A stretch of DNA of 64,000 nucleotides, taken from the NCBI RefSeq assembly GCF_001642935.1, contig NZ_CP016761.1:620001-684000 (forward strand), in the 5' to 3' direction. Below the pieces are notes generated by a model. That model made no database searches. It worked only from the letters and a program-made list of their open reading frames with translations, and was not told where the DNA came from. Both the position numbers and the translations under genes were made by a program. This DNA is from Fictibacillus arsenicus. GTDB taxonomy: Bacteria; Bacillota; Bacilli; Bacillales; Fictibacillaceae. The stretch's first letter is position 1, and each line of letters begins with the position of its first letter. Below are positions 17,711 through 26,512 of the stretch, in pieces.

Positions 17711-17746
17711 AAAAAAATGACCGCTTCTTTTATTAGAAGCGGTCAC
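17711..17746 (-). terminator. Terminator of the CdaR-type gene
   Basis: TGACCGCTTCT pairs perfectly with AGAAGCGGTCA; on the minus strand a run of seven T follows. Confidence 0.85.
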
Positions 17747-17759
17747 GTTCCAAAATTAT

Positions 17760-18641
17760 TTATAACTGTTCCAGTGACAATATGGCCATGTATACAGAAA
17801 GAGCATTCTTAAACTGTTTTACATCGATCCCTGTTCGATCAAAGAACTTATCCACTCGATACTGCAGGCTGTTGCGGTGAATGTATAGCTTCTTTGCTGC
17901 AAGTGATATGTTCATGTTGCATTCAACAAAAACTTTAATTGTATTAACAGTTTCTTTGTCTTCTTCCGTCCATTCGGCCAGCAGCCCTGTCAATGTTTTG
18001 TGTGTGTTGGGACTCGCTGTCTGAAGCAGCATCAGGGGTAAAAGATCGGCAATGGTATAAACCGCTTTGGGCTGCAAAAAACCTTTAACGCTTAAAAAGT
18101 CATTTTTTTCACGATCATATATTTCTTTTGCCAAAGCTAGATCTGATTGAAATAAACCAATATAGATTGACAAATCCATGTAGAAATCAGTAGACAGCGT
18201 ATCTTTCAAAGCTTCGTAAGGTGTGTCATTAAACTCTTGTTTAGATGTTTCAATAATTACTCCGCTCTTGTTGCCTTCATTTAAAAGCAGAACAGCTTCT
18301 TCAGGAAAAAGTCCACTGACAGCCTCTGAGAAAGAGGTGTAATCAAGAATGGGCTGTTTGCTGAAGAAATGAATAAAACGATAGAATCCTTGATCGTTAA
18401 CTTTGTTTTCACCTGAAAGGATTTTCTTCCACTTTAACTGAACAGGTGTATACTGAAGAACTGACTCATTCTCATATGTATCAAACATACTTTGCAGCAG
18501 CTGTACTTCTGATTCTGAAAGTGCAGATTGCTTTATGCCAAATGGTTCTCCAGTATGTGTAGTGAACCACATGTACCCCGATTGATTTGAAAGGTCAGTA
18601 GTTAACGCCTCTCTATAGTGATTCTTTAATTTATTGAGCAT
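17760..18641 (-). CDS. CdaR/PucR family transcriptional regulator
   Basis: The 293-residue protein ends in the PucR-type helix-turn-helix, recognisable in NMNISLAAKKLYIHRNSLQYRVDKF split around its turn. The middle resembles the GGDEF-like region of CdaR proteins, which sense sugar diacids or related metabolites. It has no membrane segment. Neighbours are the permease pair and the MsmX-type ATPase on the same strand, so it may control carbohydrate uptake genes, but that is inference. The start has GAAAGGAT nearby. Confidence 0.8.
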   Translation of the reverse strand: MLNKLKNHYREALTTDLSNQSGYMWFTTHTGEPFGIKQSALSESEVQLLQSMFDTYENESVLQYTPVQLKWKKILSGENKVNDQGFYRFIHFFSKQPILDYTSFSEAVSGLFPEEAVLLLNEGNKSGVIIETSKQEFNDTPYEALKDTLSTDFYMDLSIYIGLFQSDLALAKEIYDREKNDFLSVKGFLQPKAVYTIADLLPLMLLQTASPNTHKTLTGLLAEWTEEDKETVNTIKVFVECNMNISLAAKKLYIHRNSLQYRVDKFFDRTGIDVKQFKNALSVYMAILSLEQL

Positions 18642-18770
18642 CCTATTTCATATCCTTTCAAGGAAAAGCTTGTTATTATTATAGCAATGTTATGCTGTAT
18701 TAAAAAACGGAATTGAAGGAACAGGAGGAGAGAGATGAAAAAATGCCCTTGAGTAACTTCATCAACGGTC

Positions 18771-19376
18771 GTGTACGACTGGGAGAATAAAGAAATATGG
18801 ACGAATAAACGAGACTGGGATCATCATTCATCAAAATCTCTGATTCTGACTTTCGATGATGGACCTTCTTCGGTTTTGGTTCCGATTTTAGATATTTTAA
18901 AGAAGCATGAAGTAAAAGCGATGTTCTTTTGGCAGTCCCGATTGCTGCATAAACACCGACCGTGGAAGAGGTTGTTAGATGATGACCACTTAATAGGCGG
19001 CCATTCACTGCGGCATAGAGATTTGACTAGACTTAGCCATGAGGAACAGCTCCACGATATTACATCAAATAAACGGCATATTGAACAATTAACCGGTCAG
19101 CAGATGAAGTATTTCCGTCCGCCATATGGCCAGTTTAATGAAGATACACTTGAAGTTTTAAAAATGTTAGGTGTTACACCGTTTTTATGGGAAGTAGCGG
19201 GACTGGATTGGGAGCATAAAGAAAGTCCGGTTCATATTGTTCATAATATCCTTAATTATGCTGAGGACGGTTCAGTGATTCTGCTTCATGAACTAAAGCA
19301 AACTGTGACCATTCTAGATGAACTGATAACAGATCTGAAAGCGGAAGGCTATTCGTTCGAACTGCCTCCTTTATAA
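18771..19376 (+). CDS. Polysaccharide deacetylase family protein, 5' end possibly disrupted
   Basis: The 201-residue product has the NodB fold: LTFDDGPSS holds the metal-binding Asp pair, GGHSLRHRDL gives the His pair, and RPPYGQFN and LHE the later motifs. It should remove acetyl groups from a glycan. There is no signal peptide. The best ribosome binding site (AGGAGGAGAG) serves an ATG at 18735, in the same frame but followed after four more codons by TGA at 18750. Translation may therefore start at the GTG at 18771, which has no clear site, or the gene may be damaged near its 5' end. Family certain, start uncertain. Confidence 0.75.
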   Translation: MYDWENKEIWTNKRDWDHHSSKSLILTFDDGPSSVLVPILDILKKHEVKAMFFWQSRLLHKHRPWKRLLDDDHLIGGHSLRHRDLTRLSHEEQLHDITSNKRHIEQLTGQQMKYFRPPYGQFNEDTLEVLKMLGVTPFLWEVAGLDWEHKESPVHIVHNILNYAEDGSVILLHELKQTVTILDELITDLKAEGYSFELPPL

Positions 19377-19400
19377 AATAAATTAAAGACAGAGGATTAT

Positions 19401-20102
19401 ATGAAGAAAAAAATTACAGTATCATTCAGCGGGGGAAAAGACTCTGTTTTAGCTTTGCATAAATTACAAAAATCGGGTGAGTGGGAGATTGATTCTTTAT
19501 TAACCACATTAACGGAAGACTACGACAGAACAACCATGCATGGAGTCAGGAATGATTTGTTGGAGGAGCAGGCAAAAGCTTTAGGCATTCCCCTTCGAAA
19601 GGTTTGGATTCCGCGTGAATGTCCAAATGAAGTCTATCGGCAGCGAATGGAAGAAGCGGTTGAAGGGATAATAGCTGATGGGATTTCTTACATCATGTTT
19701 GGTGACATTTTTTTAGAGGATGTTAAAGCCTATCGTGAGAAGATGCTAGAAGGAACAGGACTAACCCCTGTTTTTCCTATTTGGGGAGAAGACTCGAAAA
19801 AGCTGATAAATGAATTTGTGGAAAATGGTTTTAAAACGGTAGTTTGCTGCGTAGATACATTTAAAATAGATTTGTCCTTTTCTGGAAGAGTGATAGATGA
19901 ACATTTTATAATGGATTATCCGCCAGAACATGATATATGCGGAGAAAATGGAGAGTTTCATACATATGTGTTTAACGGACCGAACTTTTCTTTTCCTATT
20001 GCGTATAAGCTAGGTGAGTACAGGCTCGCAAAAGATATGTATACCGGTGAGGACCGCTTTTATTATGTAGATTTGCTTTTGGACAATGGTGATAAAAAGT
20101 AA
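19401..20102 (+). CDS. Dph6-like ATP-binding PP-loop protein
   Basis: The 233-residue protein opens with the PP-loop SFSGGKDSVLAL, which binds ATP, and has the C-terminal GENGEFHTYVFNGP segment of the diphthine-ammonia ligase (Dph6) family. In eukaryotes and archaea Dph6 completes diphthamide on EF2, which bacteria lack, so the bacterial substrate is different and unknown; adenylation of a carboxyl group followed by amidation is the likely chemistry. It begins 24 bases after the deacetylase stop, suggesting one transcript. Confidence 0.82.
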   Translation: MKKKITVSFSGGKDSVLALHKLQKSGEWEIDSLLTTLTEDYDRTTMHGVRNDLLEEQAKALGIPLRKVWIPRECPNEVYRQRMEEAVEGIIADGISYIMFGDIFLEDVKAYREKMLEGTGLTPVFPIWGEDSKKLINEFVENGFKTVVCCVDTFKIDLSFSGRVIDEHFIMDYPPEHDICGENGEFHTYVFNGPNFSFPIAYKLGEYRLAKDMYTGEDRFYYVDLLLDNGDKK

Positions 20103-20183
20103 GGCTTAGGTCCAAATTGCTTGCAGCTTTTATAATGGCGTATACTTAGAAAATAGATTAAGCAGTAATGGAGAGAATGATAT

Positions 20184-21320
20184 ATGAATATGTGGCTTAC
20201 ATTGACGATCATGATCGTTGTCGGAGCATTTATTGGCGGTTTGACAAATTTAATTGCTATAAAGATGCTTTTCCGGCCATTTAATACGTTATATATTGGT
20301 AAATTCAAAGTGCCTTTTACTCCTGGACTCATTCCGAAACGAAGGCATCAGTTAGCTGTTCAGTTAGGAGAAACGGTTACAAAGCATCTTCTGACAGCTG
20401 AGGGAGTGCAGACGAAAATCAATGACTCCGGTTTTCGCTCAGAGATGACTGAACTGGTTCAAGGTGAGGTTAAACGCTTTTTAAAAAGCGACATTACGAT
20501 ACAAGAATTGTTGAAAAAAGACTTTGGTGTTGAAGATGTTCAAAGCCGTATCCAAACAACGACTGAAACCTGGCTTGCGAACAGAATGAATAAAATGCTC
20601 GAAGAATCAAACAGCAAAGAAATGAAAGATGTTCTGCCTGAAAAATTTGTAGCCGCCGGTGAGGAAAAGCTTCCGGAAGTTGTGGACTGGCTATTAAACA
20701 GAGGTGTGCTCTATTTAGAGAGTACAGAAGGCAGAAAGGCTTTAGCAAGCGGAATAGATGCATTTCTGATGGATAAAGGAATGCTTGTAAATATGGTTTC
20801 CATGTTCTTCGGAAACGTAAGTATTGCTGAAAAAGTACAGCCAGAACTTATGAAGTTCTTAAAACATGAAAATACCCGTGAGACATTGCTTAAACTACTT
20901 CAGCAAGAATATCGGGGTTTTATGGAAAAAAGAATGGGAGAAGCCGTTGCTCTTTTGAACATGCCTGACATTACAGCAGGTCTTGCAAAAGAAATCGCGC
21001 AAAGGCTGCCGATCGAAGAATATTTAAACACACCTGTCAGGACTCTGGCAGAAACGTTTGAAAACTGGCTGATTGATGAACTAACACCAAAAGCCGTTGC
21101 TGCAGGGCTGGATCTATTTGCAGCAAGGCTTGACGTACTTCTTGAAAAGATGCATCTGGCCAAAATTGTGGAAGAGCAAGTTGAAACATTTTCACTTGAG
21201 CGATTAGAGGAAATCATTATATCGATCGCTAAAAGTGAACTGAAAATGATTACGTGGCTCGGAGCCCTTTTAGGCGGAATTATCGGTCTGTTTCAGGGTA
21301 TTCTTGTACTATTTTTATAG
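20184..21320 (+). CDS. yheB: DUF445 membrane protein YheB
   Basis: The 378-residue protein has one hydrophobic segment at each end (about residues 3-25 and 355-377) and a long alpha-helical middle, the layout of YheB in the DUF445 family. The N-terminal signature GGLTNLIAIKMLFRPF followed by PFTPGLIPKRR is typical. The role is unknown. It lies directly before yheA, as in B. subtilis. Confidence 0.88.
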   Translation: MNMWLTLTIMIVVGAFIGGLTNLIAIKMLFRPFNTLYIGKFKVPFTPGLIPKRRHQLAVQLGETVTKHLLTAEGVQTKINDSGFRSEMTELVQGEVKRFLKSDITIQELLKKDFGVEDVQSRIQTTTETWLANRMNKMLEESNSKEMKDVLPEKFVAAGEEKLPEVVDWLLNRGVLYLESTEGRKALASGIDAFLMDKGMLVNMVSMFFGNVSIAEKVQPELMKFLKHENTRETLLKLLQQEYRGFMEKRMGEAVALLNMPDITAGLAKEIAQRLPIEEYLNTPVRTLAETFENWLIDELTPKAVAAGLDLFAARLDVLLEKMHLAKIVEEQVETFSLERLEEIIISIAKSELKMITWLGALLGGIIGLFQGILVLFL

Positions 21321-21370
21321 AGTCTGTTATAGTGGGTACCGTACTTTAATTCATGGGAGGTATTTTACCA

Positions 21371-21739
21371 ATGGCAAACGTATATGATGTTGCATACGAT
21401 CTAGAAAAAGCATTAAGAAACAGTGAAGACTTCCAAGCTTTAAAAAATAGCTATGATGAAGTTAATAGTAATCCGGAAACAAAAGAACTATTTGGCAAAT
21501 TCCGCGATATTCAAGTAAATCTTCAGCAGAAGCAAATGAGCGGCCAAGAAGTTACGCAAGAAGAGATTGAAGAAGCTCAAAAGCTATTTGCTGACGTTCA
21601 GCAAAACGAGACAATCTCAAAGCTTATGGCTGCTGAACAGCGCATGAGCATGATCATTAATGATCTGAATAAAGTTATTACAAAACCGCTGGAAGAGCTT
21701 TATGGTCCAATGGTTGAAGAAGATGGACAACAGCAATAA
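21371..21739 (+). CDS. yheA: YlbF/YmcA family protein YheA
   Basis: The 122-residue, all-helical, acidic cytoplasmic protein begins MANVYDVAYDLEKALRN and belongs to the YlbF family (DUF964), to which the RNase Y accessory proteins YlbF and YmcA also belong. YheA itself has no assigned role. GGGAGG precedes the ATG at 21371; an earlier GTG or ATG in frame lacks such a site. It follows yheB by 50 bases and ends before a strong terminator. Confidence 0.88.
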   Translation: MANVYDVAYDLEKALRNSEDFQALKNSYDEVNSNPETKELFGKFRDIQVNLQQKQMSGQEVTQEEIEEAQKLFADVQQNETISKLMAAEQRMSMIINDLNKVITKPLEELYGPMVEEDGQQQ

Positions 21740-21754
21740 TTGTTCGCAGACTGA

Positions 21755-21786
21755 CCCCTGTTTCTTAAATAGAAACAGGGGTTTTT
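21755..21786 (+). terminator. Terminator of yheB-yheA
   Basis: CCCCTGTTTCT pairs with AGAAACAGGGG around TAAAT, followed by a T run. Confidence 0.88.
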
Positions 21787-21892
21787 GTATGTGTATAAGT
21801 TTATAGGCTTGTCAGCGTTCTAAAGCATGTTTAAAGGTCATAGACTTAACTCGAGTTCTTATACTTTATTTTCGCGAAATGGGGGGAGCAAC

Positions 21893-22741
21893 ATGGTATA
21901 CCGTTTACTGGCGATTGACATCGACGGAACCCTACTGCGAAGCAATTTCCGCATCGATAAAGAAACGAAAGAAGCCATTGATTATGTGCAGCAAAAAGGG
22001 GTCTATGTCACACTCGCTTCGGGAAGGAGCTTTCCATCTACACAAAAGATAGCCAAGGCACTAAAGATCAACAATTATCTCATCAGCCATAATGGCGGTT
22101 TCATTGCTTCATCTCTTGACGAACCGCTCCAGGAAAGCCGGCTGTCCGTGGAGGATACCTACAGAATTGTAGATATTCTTGAGAACTATGAATGTCATAT
22201 GCGAGTTGTTCATGAACGTTTTTCAATCGGAAATCAGCTGAAACAAAAAAGCCAGCTTGTTGCAAAGTTAACATTAAGCACTGGCGATCCACTGTTTTAT
22301 CCTGTTTCTTTTACAGAGAACCTCGGAGATTACGTATTATCACAAGAAGTTTCACCGCCTAAGATGGATGTTCAGTTTTTTGATGAAAAAGAATGTGAAT
22401 CAGCTATTAAGTATTTGAAAGAACAAATCCCAGACTTTGAGTACTCCTCTTCAACGAAATGCAATTTGGAAATCACAGCGAAAAAAGTTACAAAAGGGAA
22501 TGCACTGCGTTTCTTAGGTGAAAAGCTTGGAATTGCGCCGAATGAAATGGTGGCAATCGGCGATTCTTACAATGATCTGGATATGATCGAATTCGCGGGA
22601 CTTGGCGTTGCGATGGCGAATGCACCTGATGAAGTAAAAAAGAAGGCGAAGTGGATCACACGCACGAACGATCAGCTAGGCGTTCCGTACATGGTAAAAG
22701 AAGTATTCCGAAAGCAAATGCGTTTCCAAACGATGAAATAA
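21893..22741 (+). CDS. yhaX: Cof-type HAD-IIB phosphatase, YhaX-like
   Basis: The 282-residue protein shows all HAD motifs: DIDGTLL with the nucleophile Asp at about residue 9, a later LASGR, Lys in the KVTKGNAL segment, and GDSYNDLDMI binding Mg. The Cof subfamily acts on sugar or nucleotide phosphates in the cytoplasm. The start at 21893 is set by GGGGGGAGC just upstream rather than the earlier in-frame start. In B. subtilis yhaX lies near yheA, which supports the name; the exact substrate is unknown. A short 20 bp array lies after its stop. Confidence 0.8.
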   Translation: MVYRLLAIDIDGTLLRSNFRIDKETKEAIDYVQQKGVYVTLASGRSFPSTQKIAKALKINNYLISHNGGFIASSLDEPLQESRLSVEDTYRIVDILENYECHMRVVHERFSIGNQLKQKSQLVAKLTLSTGDPLFYPVSFTENLGDYVLSQEVSPPKMDVQFFDEKECESAIKYLKEQIPDFEYSSSTKCNLEITAKKVTKGNALRFLGEKLGIAPNEMVAIGDSYNDLDMIEFAGLGVAMANAPDEVKKKAKWITRTNDQLGVPYMVKEVFRKQMRFQTMK

Positions 22742-22807
22742 GGTTAGATGAGAGCTCTTTCTGGATGTATATTGTCCAGGAAGAGTTTTTTTGTTGTGAA
22801 AATGGCG

Positions 22808-22875
22808 GTTCACGGGAGTATGGGAAGGATTTATGCTCGTTCGGAGAGATTTATGCGCTCCGGAAGAGTTCATAA
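22808..22875 (+). repeat. 20 bp tandem array, core GATTTATGC
   Basis: Four units begin at 22808, 22828, 22848 and 22868 (GTTCACGGG, GATTTATGC, GATTTATGC, GTTCATAAC). The two middle ones are nearly identical, the outer ones decayed. It fills part of the 284-base gap between the HAD gene and the aldehyde dehydrogenase; no terminator is clear in this gap. Confidence 0.6.
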
Positions 22876-23025
22876 CTCAACAATATCCCCCATATTCCGA
22901 CACTCTCTTGCCGAAATTAGTCAAAAACGTTTCATTTTTATTACAATTGTAGAAAATGAAAGGGTTTTCATGAATCGTGACGAATATTATTTACGTAAGA
23001 TTCACTTTGTAAAGGGAGGATTCAA

Positions 23026-24510
23026 ATGGAAAAAACATTAGACCTACAATTAAAACCAAAGGTGGCCGAGTTCCTGAACGGAACAAAAAAACATTTTATC
23101 AATGGAGAATGGGTCTCCTCAGCAAGCGGAAAAACATTTGAAACATTAAACCCTTCAACTGGCGATGTACTTGCAGTGGTTTCAGAAGGTGGACCAGAAG
23201 ACATTGATAAGGCAGTAAAAGCTGCTAGAGCAGCATTCGAAACTGGATACTGGTCAAAGATGCCTGCATCAAAGCGCAGTTACTTAATTTACAAACTAGC
23301 TGACTTAATGGAAGAGAATAAAGAAGAATTAGCACAGCTTGATACATTGGACAACGGTAAGCCGATCGGAGAAACAATGAACGCTGACGTTCCGTTGGCA
23401 ATTGAGCATTTCCGTTACTATGCAGGATGGTCAACAAAAATTGTTGGACAGACTATCCCTGTTGCAGGAAGCTTTTTCAACTATACACGTCACGAAGCAC
23501 TAGGTGTTGTTGGACAAATCATTCCTTGGAATTTCCCATTATTAATGGCGGCTTGGAAGCTTGGAGCAGCACTAGCGACTGGATGTACAGTTGTATTAAA
23601 GCCTGCAGAGCAAACACCGCTTTCTGCTTTATACCTTGCTAAATTAGCTCAAGAAGCTGGTTTCCCTGAAGGCGTGCTTAACGTTGTAACAGGTGCTGGT
23701 GAAACTGGAGCGGCTCTAGTTGACCATCCAAATGTGGACAAGATCGCATTTACTGGATCAACTGAAGTTGGAAAGCTGATTATGCGTAATGCTTCTAACT
23801 CATTGAAGCGTGTTACATTAGAGCTTGGCGGGAAGTCACCGAACATTATCTTGCCAGATGCTGATATGAGCCGTGCAGTTCCTGGTGCGTTAAGCGGTAT
23901 CATGTTCAACCAGGGACAAGTTTGCTGTGCGGGATCACGTTTATATATCCAGAAGAAATCGTTTGATAACGTAGTAGCCGACCTTGTGTCACACGCTAAA
24001 AAGATCAAACAGGGACCTGGACTTGATCCGGAAACTACAATGGGACCTCTAGTATCTCAAGAACAGCATAATCGCGTTCTAAGCTATATCCAAAAAGGTA
24101 AAGATGAGGGTGCTGAGCTTCTTTCAGGAGGATCTGTTCCTTTTGATAAAGGATATTTCGTAGAGCCTACGATTTTTGCTGACGTTGATGATAAGATGAC
24201 GATCGCAAAAGAAGAGATCTTTGGACCAGTTGTAGCTGCAATGCCGTTTGATGACTTAGATGATGTTATCGCTCGTGCGAACGATTCTGAGTATGGTCTT
24301 GCCGCAGGACTATGGACAGAGAATTTAAAAACAGCTCACTATGTTTCAAACAAGCTTCGTGCAGGTACAGTTTGGGTGAACTGCTATAATGCGTTTGATG
24401 CTGCGTCTCCATTCGGAGGATACAAGCAATCTGGTATCGGCCGTGAAATGGGATCTTATGCTTTGAACAACTACACTGAAGTTAAGAGCGTTTGGGTTAA
24501 TCTTAAATAG
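23026..24510 (+). CDS. dhaS: NAD-dependent aldehyde dehydrogenase, DhaS-like
   Basis: The 494-residue protein is a classical class 1/2-type aldehyde dehydrogenase: [14 protein letters not shown] for NAD binding, [19 protein letters not shown] with the catalytic Glu, and [12 protein letters not shown] with the nucleophilic Cys. It resembles B. subtilis DhaS in length and N-terminus. It should oxidise aldehydes in the cytoplasm. An AAAGGGAGG site lies before the ATG. It is transcribed alone, ending before a strong terminator. Confidence 0.85.
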   Translation: MEKTLDLQLKPKVAEFLNGTKKHFINGEWVSSASGKTFETLNPSTGDVLAVVSEGGPEDIDKAVKAARAAFETGYWSKMPASKRSYLIYKLADLMEENKEELAQLDTLDNGKPIGETMNADVPLAIEHFRYYAGWSTKIVGQTIPVAGSFFNYTRHEALGVVGQIIPWNFPLLMAAWKLGAALATGCTVVLKPAEQTPLSALYLAKLAQEAGFPEGVLNVVTGAGETGAALVDHPNVDKIAFTGSTEVGKLIMRNASNSLKRVTLELGGKSPNIILPDADMSRAVPGALSGIMFNQGQVCCAGSRLYIQKKSFDNVVADLVSHAKKIKQGPGLDPETTMGPLVSQEQHNRVLSYIQKGKDEGAELLSGGSVPFDKGYFVEPTIFADVDDKMTIAKEEIFGPVVAAMPFDDLDDVIARANDSEYGLAAGLWTENLKTAHYVSNKLRAGTVWVNCYNAFDAASPFGGYKQSGIGREMGSYALNNYTEVKSVWVNLK

Positions 24511-24556
24511 ACAACATAGACATGACGGGGTCAATAAAATGATCGGAAAATAGGAG

Positions 24557-24589
24557 AAACCGGGTGCCAAGATCCAGCACCCGGTTTTT
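24557..24589 (+). terminator. Terminator of the DhaS-like gene
   Basis: AAACCGGGTGC pairs perfectly with GCACCCGGTTT, followed by a T run. Confidence 0.88.
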
Positions 24590-24640
24590 CATTTGGCTCT
24601 TTTCAAAAAAATTGTTGCTTTTAAGTATTTTTTCTTTCTA

Positions 24641-24796
24641 TTCAATGATAAGTTGATCGGAGTGTAAGGTGCGAGACTCCTGCGGGACGAGCGATCAGGT
24701 GAGACCCTTAATGGCGCAAAGCGGCAAGGGGCTCACCGCACGCCCCGAGGAAAGCGAAGTAACCTGGAACGGAAATCAACCACCTTCTAATAGCTC
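24641..24796 (+). repeat. Dispersed palindromic intergenic element, copy C (short form)
   Basis: It reads TTCAATGATAAGTTGATCGG, GCGAGACTCCTGCGGG, CAGGTGAGACCC, GGGGCTCACCGCACGCCCC and GGAACGGAAATCAACC. GGTGAG and CTCACC form a nested stem whose inner part is CCCTT with AAGGG. The long middle segment of copies A, B and G is absent. It fills most of the gap after the terminator. Confidence 0.85.
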
Positions 24797-24816
24797 TAAA
24801 ATTTACGAAAACAGTT

Positions 24817-25251
24817 TTAAAGCATTACTTTTATAAATCGCAGCCCTGTATCATCATAATCTAAACTCCGGTAAAACTCATGAGTATCAGTACGATGTTT
24901 TCCGCTATTCAGCAAGATTGCCGTTGCTCCTTGTTCTTTGGCCCATTCTTCTCCATAGTAAACAAGCTGTTTGCCGATGCCGTTGCCTCTGAATTCTTCA
25001 CTCACGACAAGCGCTGAGATCCTTGCATAGCATCCATTTTTTTCGAAGTAGATACCTTTTGTCAGACCGATCATGCCAATAACTTGATCGTTTATGCAGG
25101 CAACAAAACAAGCATATGCTTCGTTAGGAAGAAGCGTTTCTAATCGCTCTGTCATTTCTTCAGGTGCAGTGGGATAACCAAGCTCACCCATTAATAAAGA
25201 AAGTTCGTAACTGTCCTCATAGCGTGCTTCGCGAATTATAACTTCACTCAC
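24817..25251 (-). CDS. GNAT family N-acetyltransferase
   Basis: The 144-residue protein has the acetyl-CoA motif (RGNGIGKQLVYYGEEWA, with the R-x-x-G-x-G/A core) and the C-terminal HEFYRSLDY typical of small GNAT enzymes. Substrate unknown. The frame opens earlier, but a GTG at 25251 follows GAGGGG with normal spacing, giving MSEVIIREARYED as the N-terminus. It lies 29 bases downstream of a small conserved gene on the same strand. Confidence 0.82.
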   Translation of the reverse strand: MSEVIIREARYEDSYELSLLMGELGYPTAPEEMTERLETLLPNEAYACFVACINDQVIGMIGLTKGIYFEKNGCYARISALVVSEEFRGNGIGKQLVYYGEEWAKEQGATAILLNSGKHRTDTHEFYRSLDYDDTGLRFIKVML

Positions 25252-25280
25252 TGTTTTTCCCCTCGTTTCCATGATTTTCA

Positions 25281-25466
25281 TTAGCGATGGAAAAGAAGCA
25301 GCTGTCCCTTTGGTGAAGTCAGACGATGCGTTTTTTCTTGCATGTTTAATTCAGCCAGACGGGCTTCTCCACGTTGTTTTGCTTCAGAATCATTTGATGC
25401 CGTAATGGCTTCATCTAATATCTTTTCACCGTTCTTTTCGTAGGCAGTTAATGCATATGTATTCAT
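25281..25466 (-). CDS. Small YhzD-like protein
   Basis: The 61-residue protein begins MNTYALTAYEKNGEKILDEAI and ends in a basic stretch. I believe it belongs to the YhzD family of short Bacillaceae proteins, based on the N-terminal pattern, but the role is unknown. It is soluble and charged. It is the first gene of a pair with the GNAT gene, and diverges from the yhaQP operon. Confidence 0.6.
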   Translation of the reverse strand: MNTYALTAYEKNGEKILDEAITASNDSEAKQRGEARLAELNMQEKTHRLTSPKGQLLLFHR

Positions 25467-25615
25467 GAAAAGTCTAACTCCTTTCGTATCTAAAAAGTGA
25501 TTTCAACATTCGACGGATTTTTCCTGCAAAATCATCAATAAATTGTGTGAAACTTATGGTTTTATGCCACGTACAAGGTAGAATATGGTATATTTTACAA
25601 CGGGGAGGGAAGTTG

Positions 25616-26512
25616 ATGTTAACGATTAAAGACGTCCGTAAACAGTTTGGTTCTTTTACAGCAGTAGAAGGGTTGAATTTAGAAATTCCTAAAGGTGAAA
25701 TATTCGGTTTGTTAGGTGCAAACGGTGCTGGTAAAACAACTACATTCAGAATGATTCTCGGTTTATTGACTCCTACTCAAGGTACGATTACTTGGAATCA
25801 TAAAGAAATATCTTATCAAACTAGTGATCTTGTTGGTTATTTACCCGAAGAAAGAGGACTTTATCCCAAACTTACCGTAAGGGAGCAGTTAATCTATTTA
25901 GGACAGCTTCGGGGAATGTCTCGTTCGCTCATTCAAGAACAAACGAATAAATGGTTAAAGCGCTTTGGAGCGGAAGAATACTTGAATAAAAAAGTAGAAT
26001 CTCTTTCAAAAGGAAATCAGCAAAAAATACAGTTTATTGCGGCAGTTATTCATCGTCCGGAACTATTAATCTTGGATGAACCGTTCAGCGGACTGGATCC
26101 GGTAAATGTTGAACTCCTAAAAAATGCTGTTCATGAATTGAAAAAAGAAGGTACGACTATTGTGTTCTCTAGTCACAGAATGGAGCATGTAGAGGAACTG
26201 TGTCAGCACTTGTGCATTATGCATAGAGGGAAATCAGTCGTACAGGGCAACTTAAAAGAGATTAAGAGATCTTTTGGGAAGAAAAATGTATCGGTAAAAG
26301 CAGATTTTGACCTTTCTTATTTAAAAGAAACAAGCGGCGTTTTGAAGCACCGCATGACTGCAGATGGCATTACCTTGCAAGTTGAACGGGAAGAAGTTGC
26401 ACATGACTTGTTCCAAGCGATCCAGTCCAAAGGATTTGTTAGAAAGTTTGAACTCGAAGAACCATCATTAAACGATATTTTCATTGAAAAGGTAGGTGTG
26501 GTTCATGAGTAA
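25616..26512 (+). CDS. yhaQ: ABC transporter ATP-binding protein YhaQ (NatA-like)
   Basis: The 298-residue protein has Walker A GANGAGKTTTFRM, signature LSKGNQQKIQ and Walker B LLILDEPFSGLDP, followed by a C-terminal domain typical of NatA-type exporters. The start at 25616 follows GGGGAGGG; the longer frame is not supported. It works with the permease YhaP, whose ATG overlaps the end of this gene by 8 bases. NatAB-type pumps export sodium or other compounds; the substrate of YhaQP is not established. Confidence 0.9.
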   Translation: MLTIKDVRKQFGSFTAVEGLNLEIPKGEIFGLLGANGAGKTTTFRMILGLLTPTQGTITWNHKEISYQTSDLVGYLPEERGLYPKLTVREQLIYLGQLRGMSRSLIQEQTNKWLKRFGAEEYLNKKVESLSKGNQQKIQFIAAVIHRPELLILDEPFSGLDPVNVELLKNAVHELKKEGTTIVFSSHRMEHVEELCQHLCIMHRGKSVVQGNLKEIKRSFGKKNVSVKADFDLSYLKETSGVLKHRMTADGITLQVEREEVAHDLFQAIQSKGFVRKFELEEPSLNDIFIEKVGVVHE

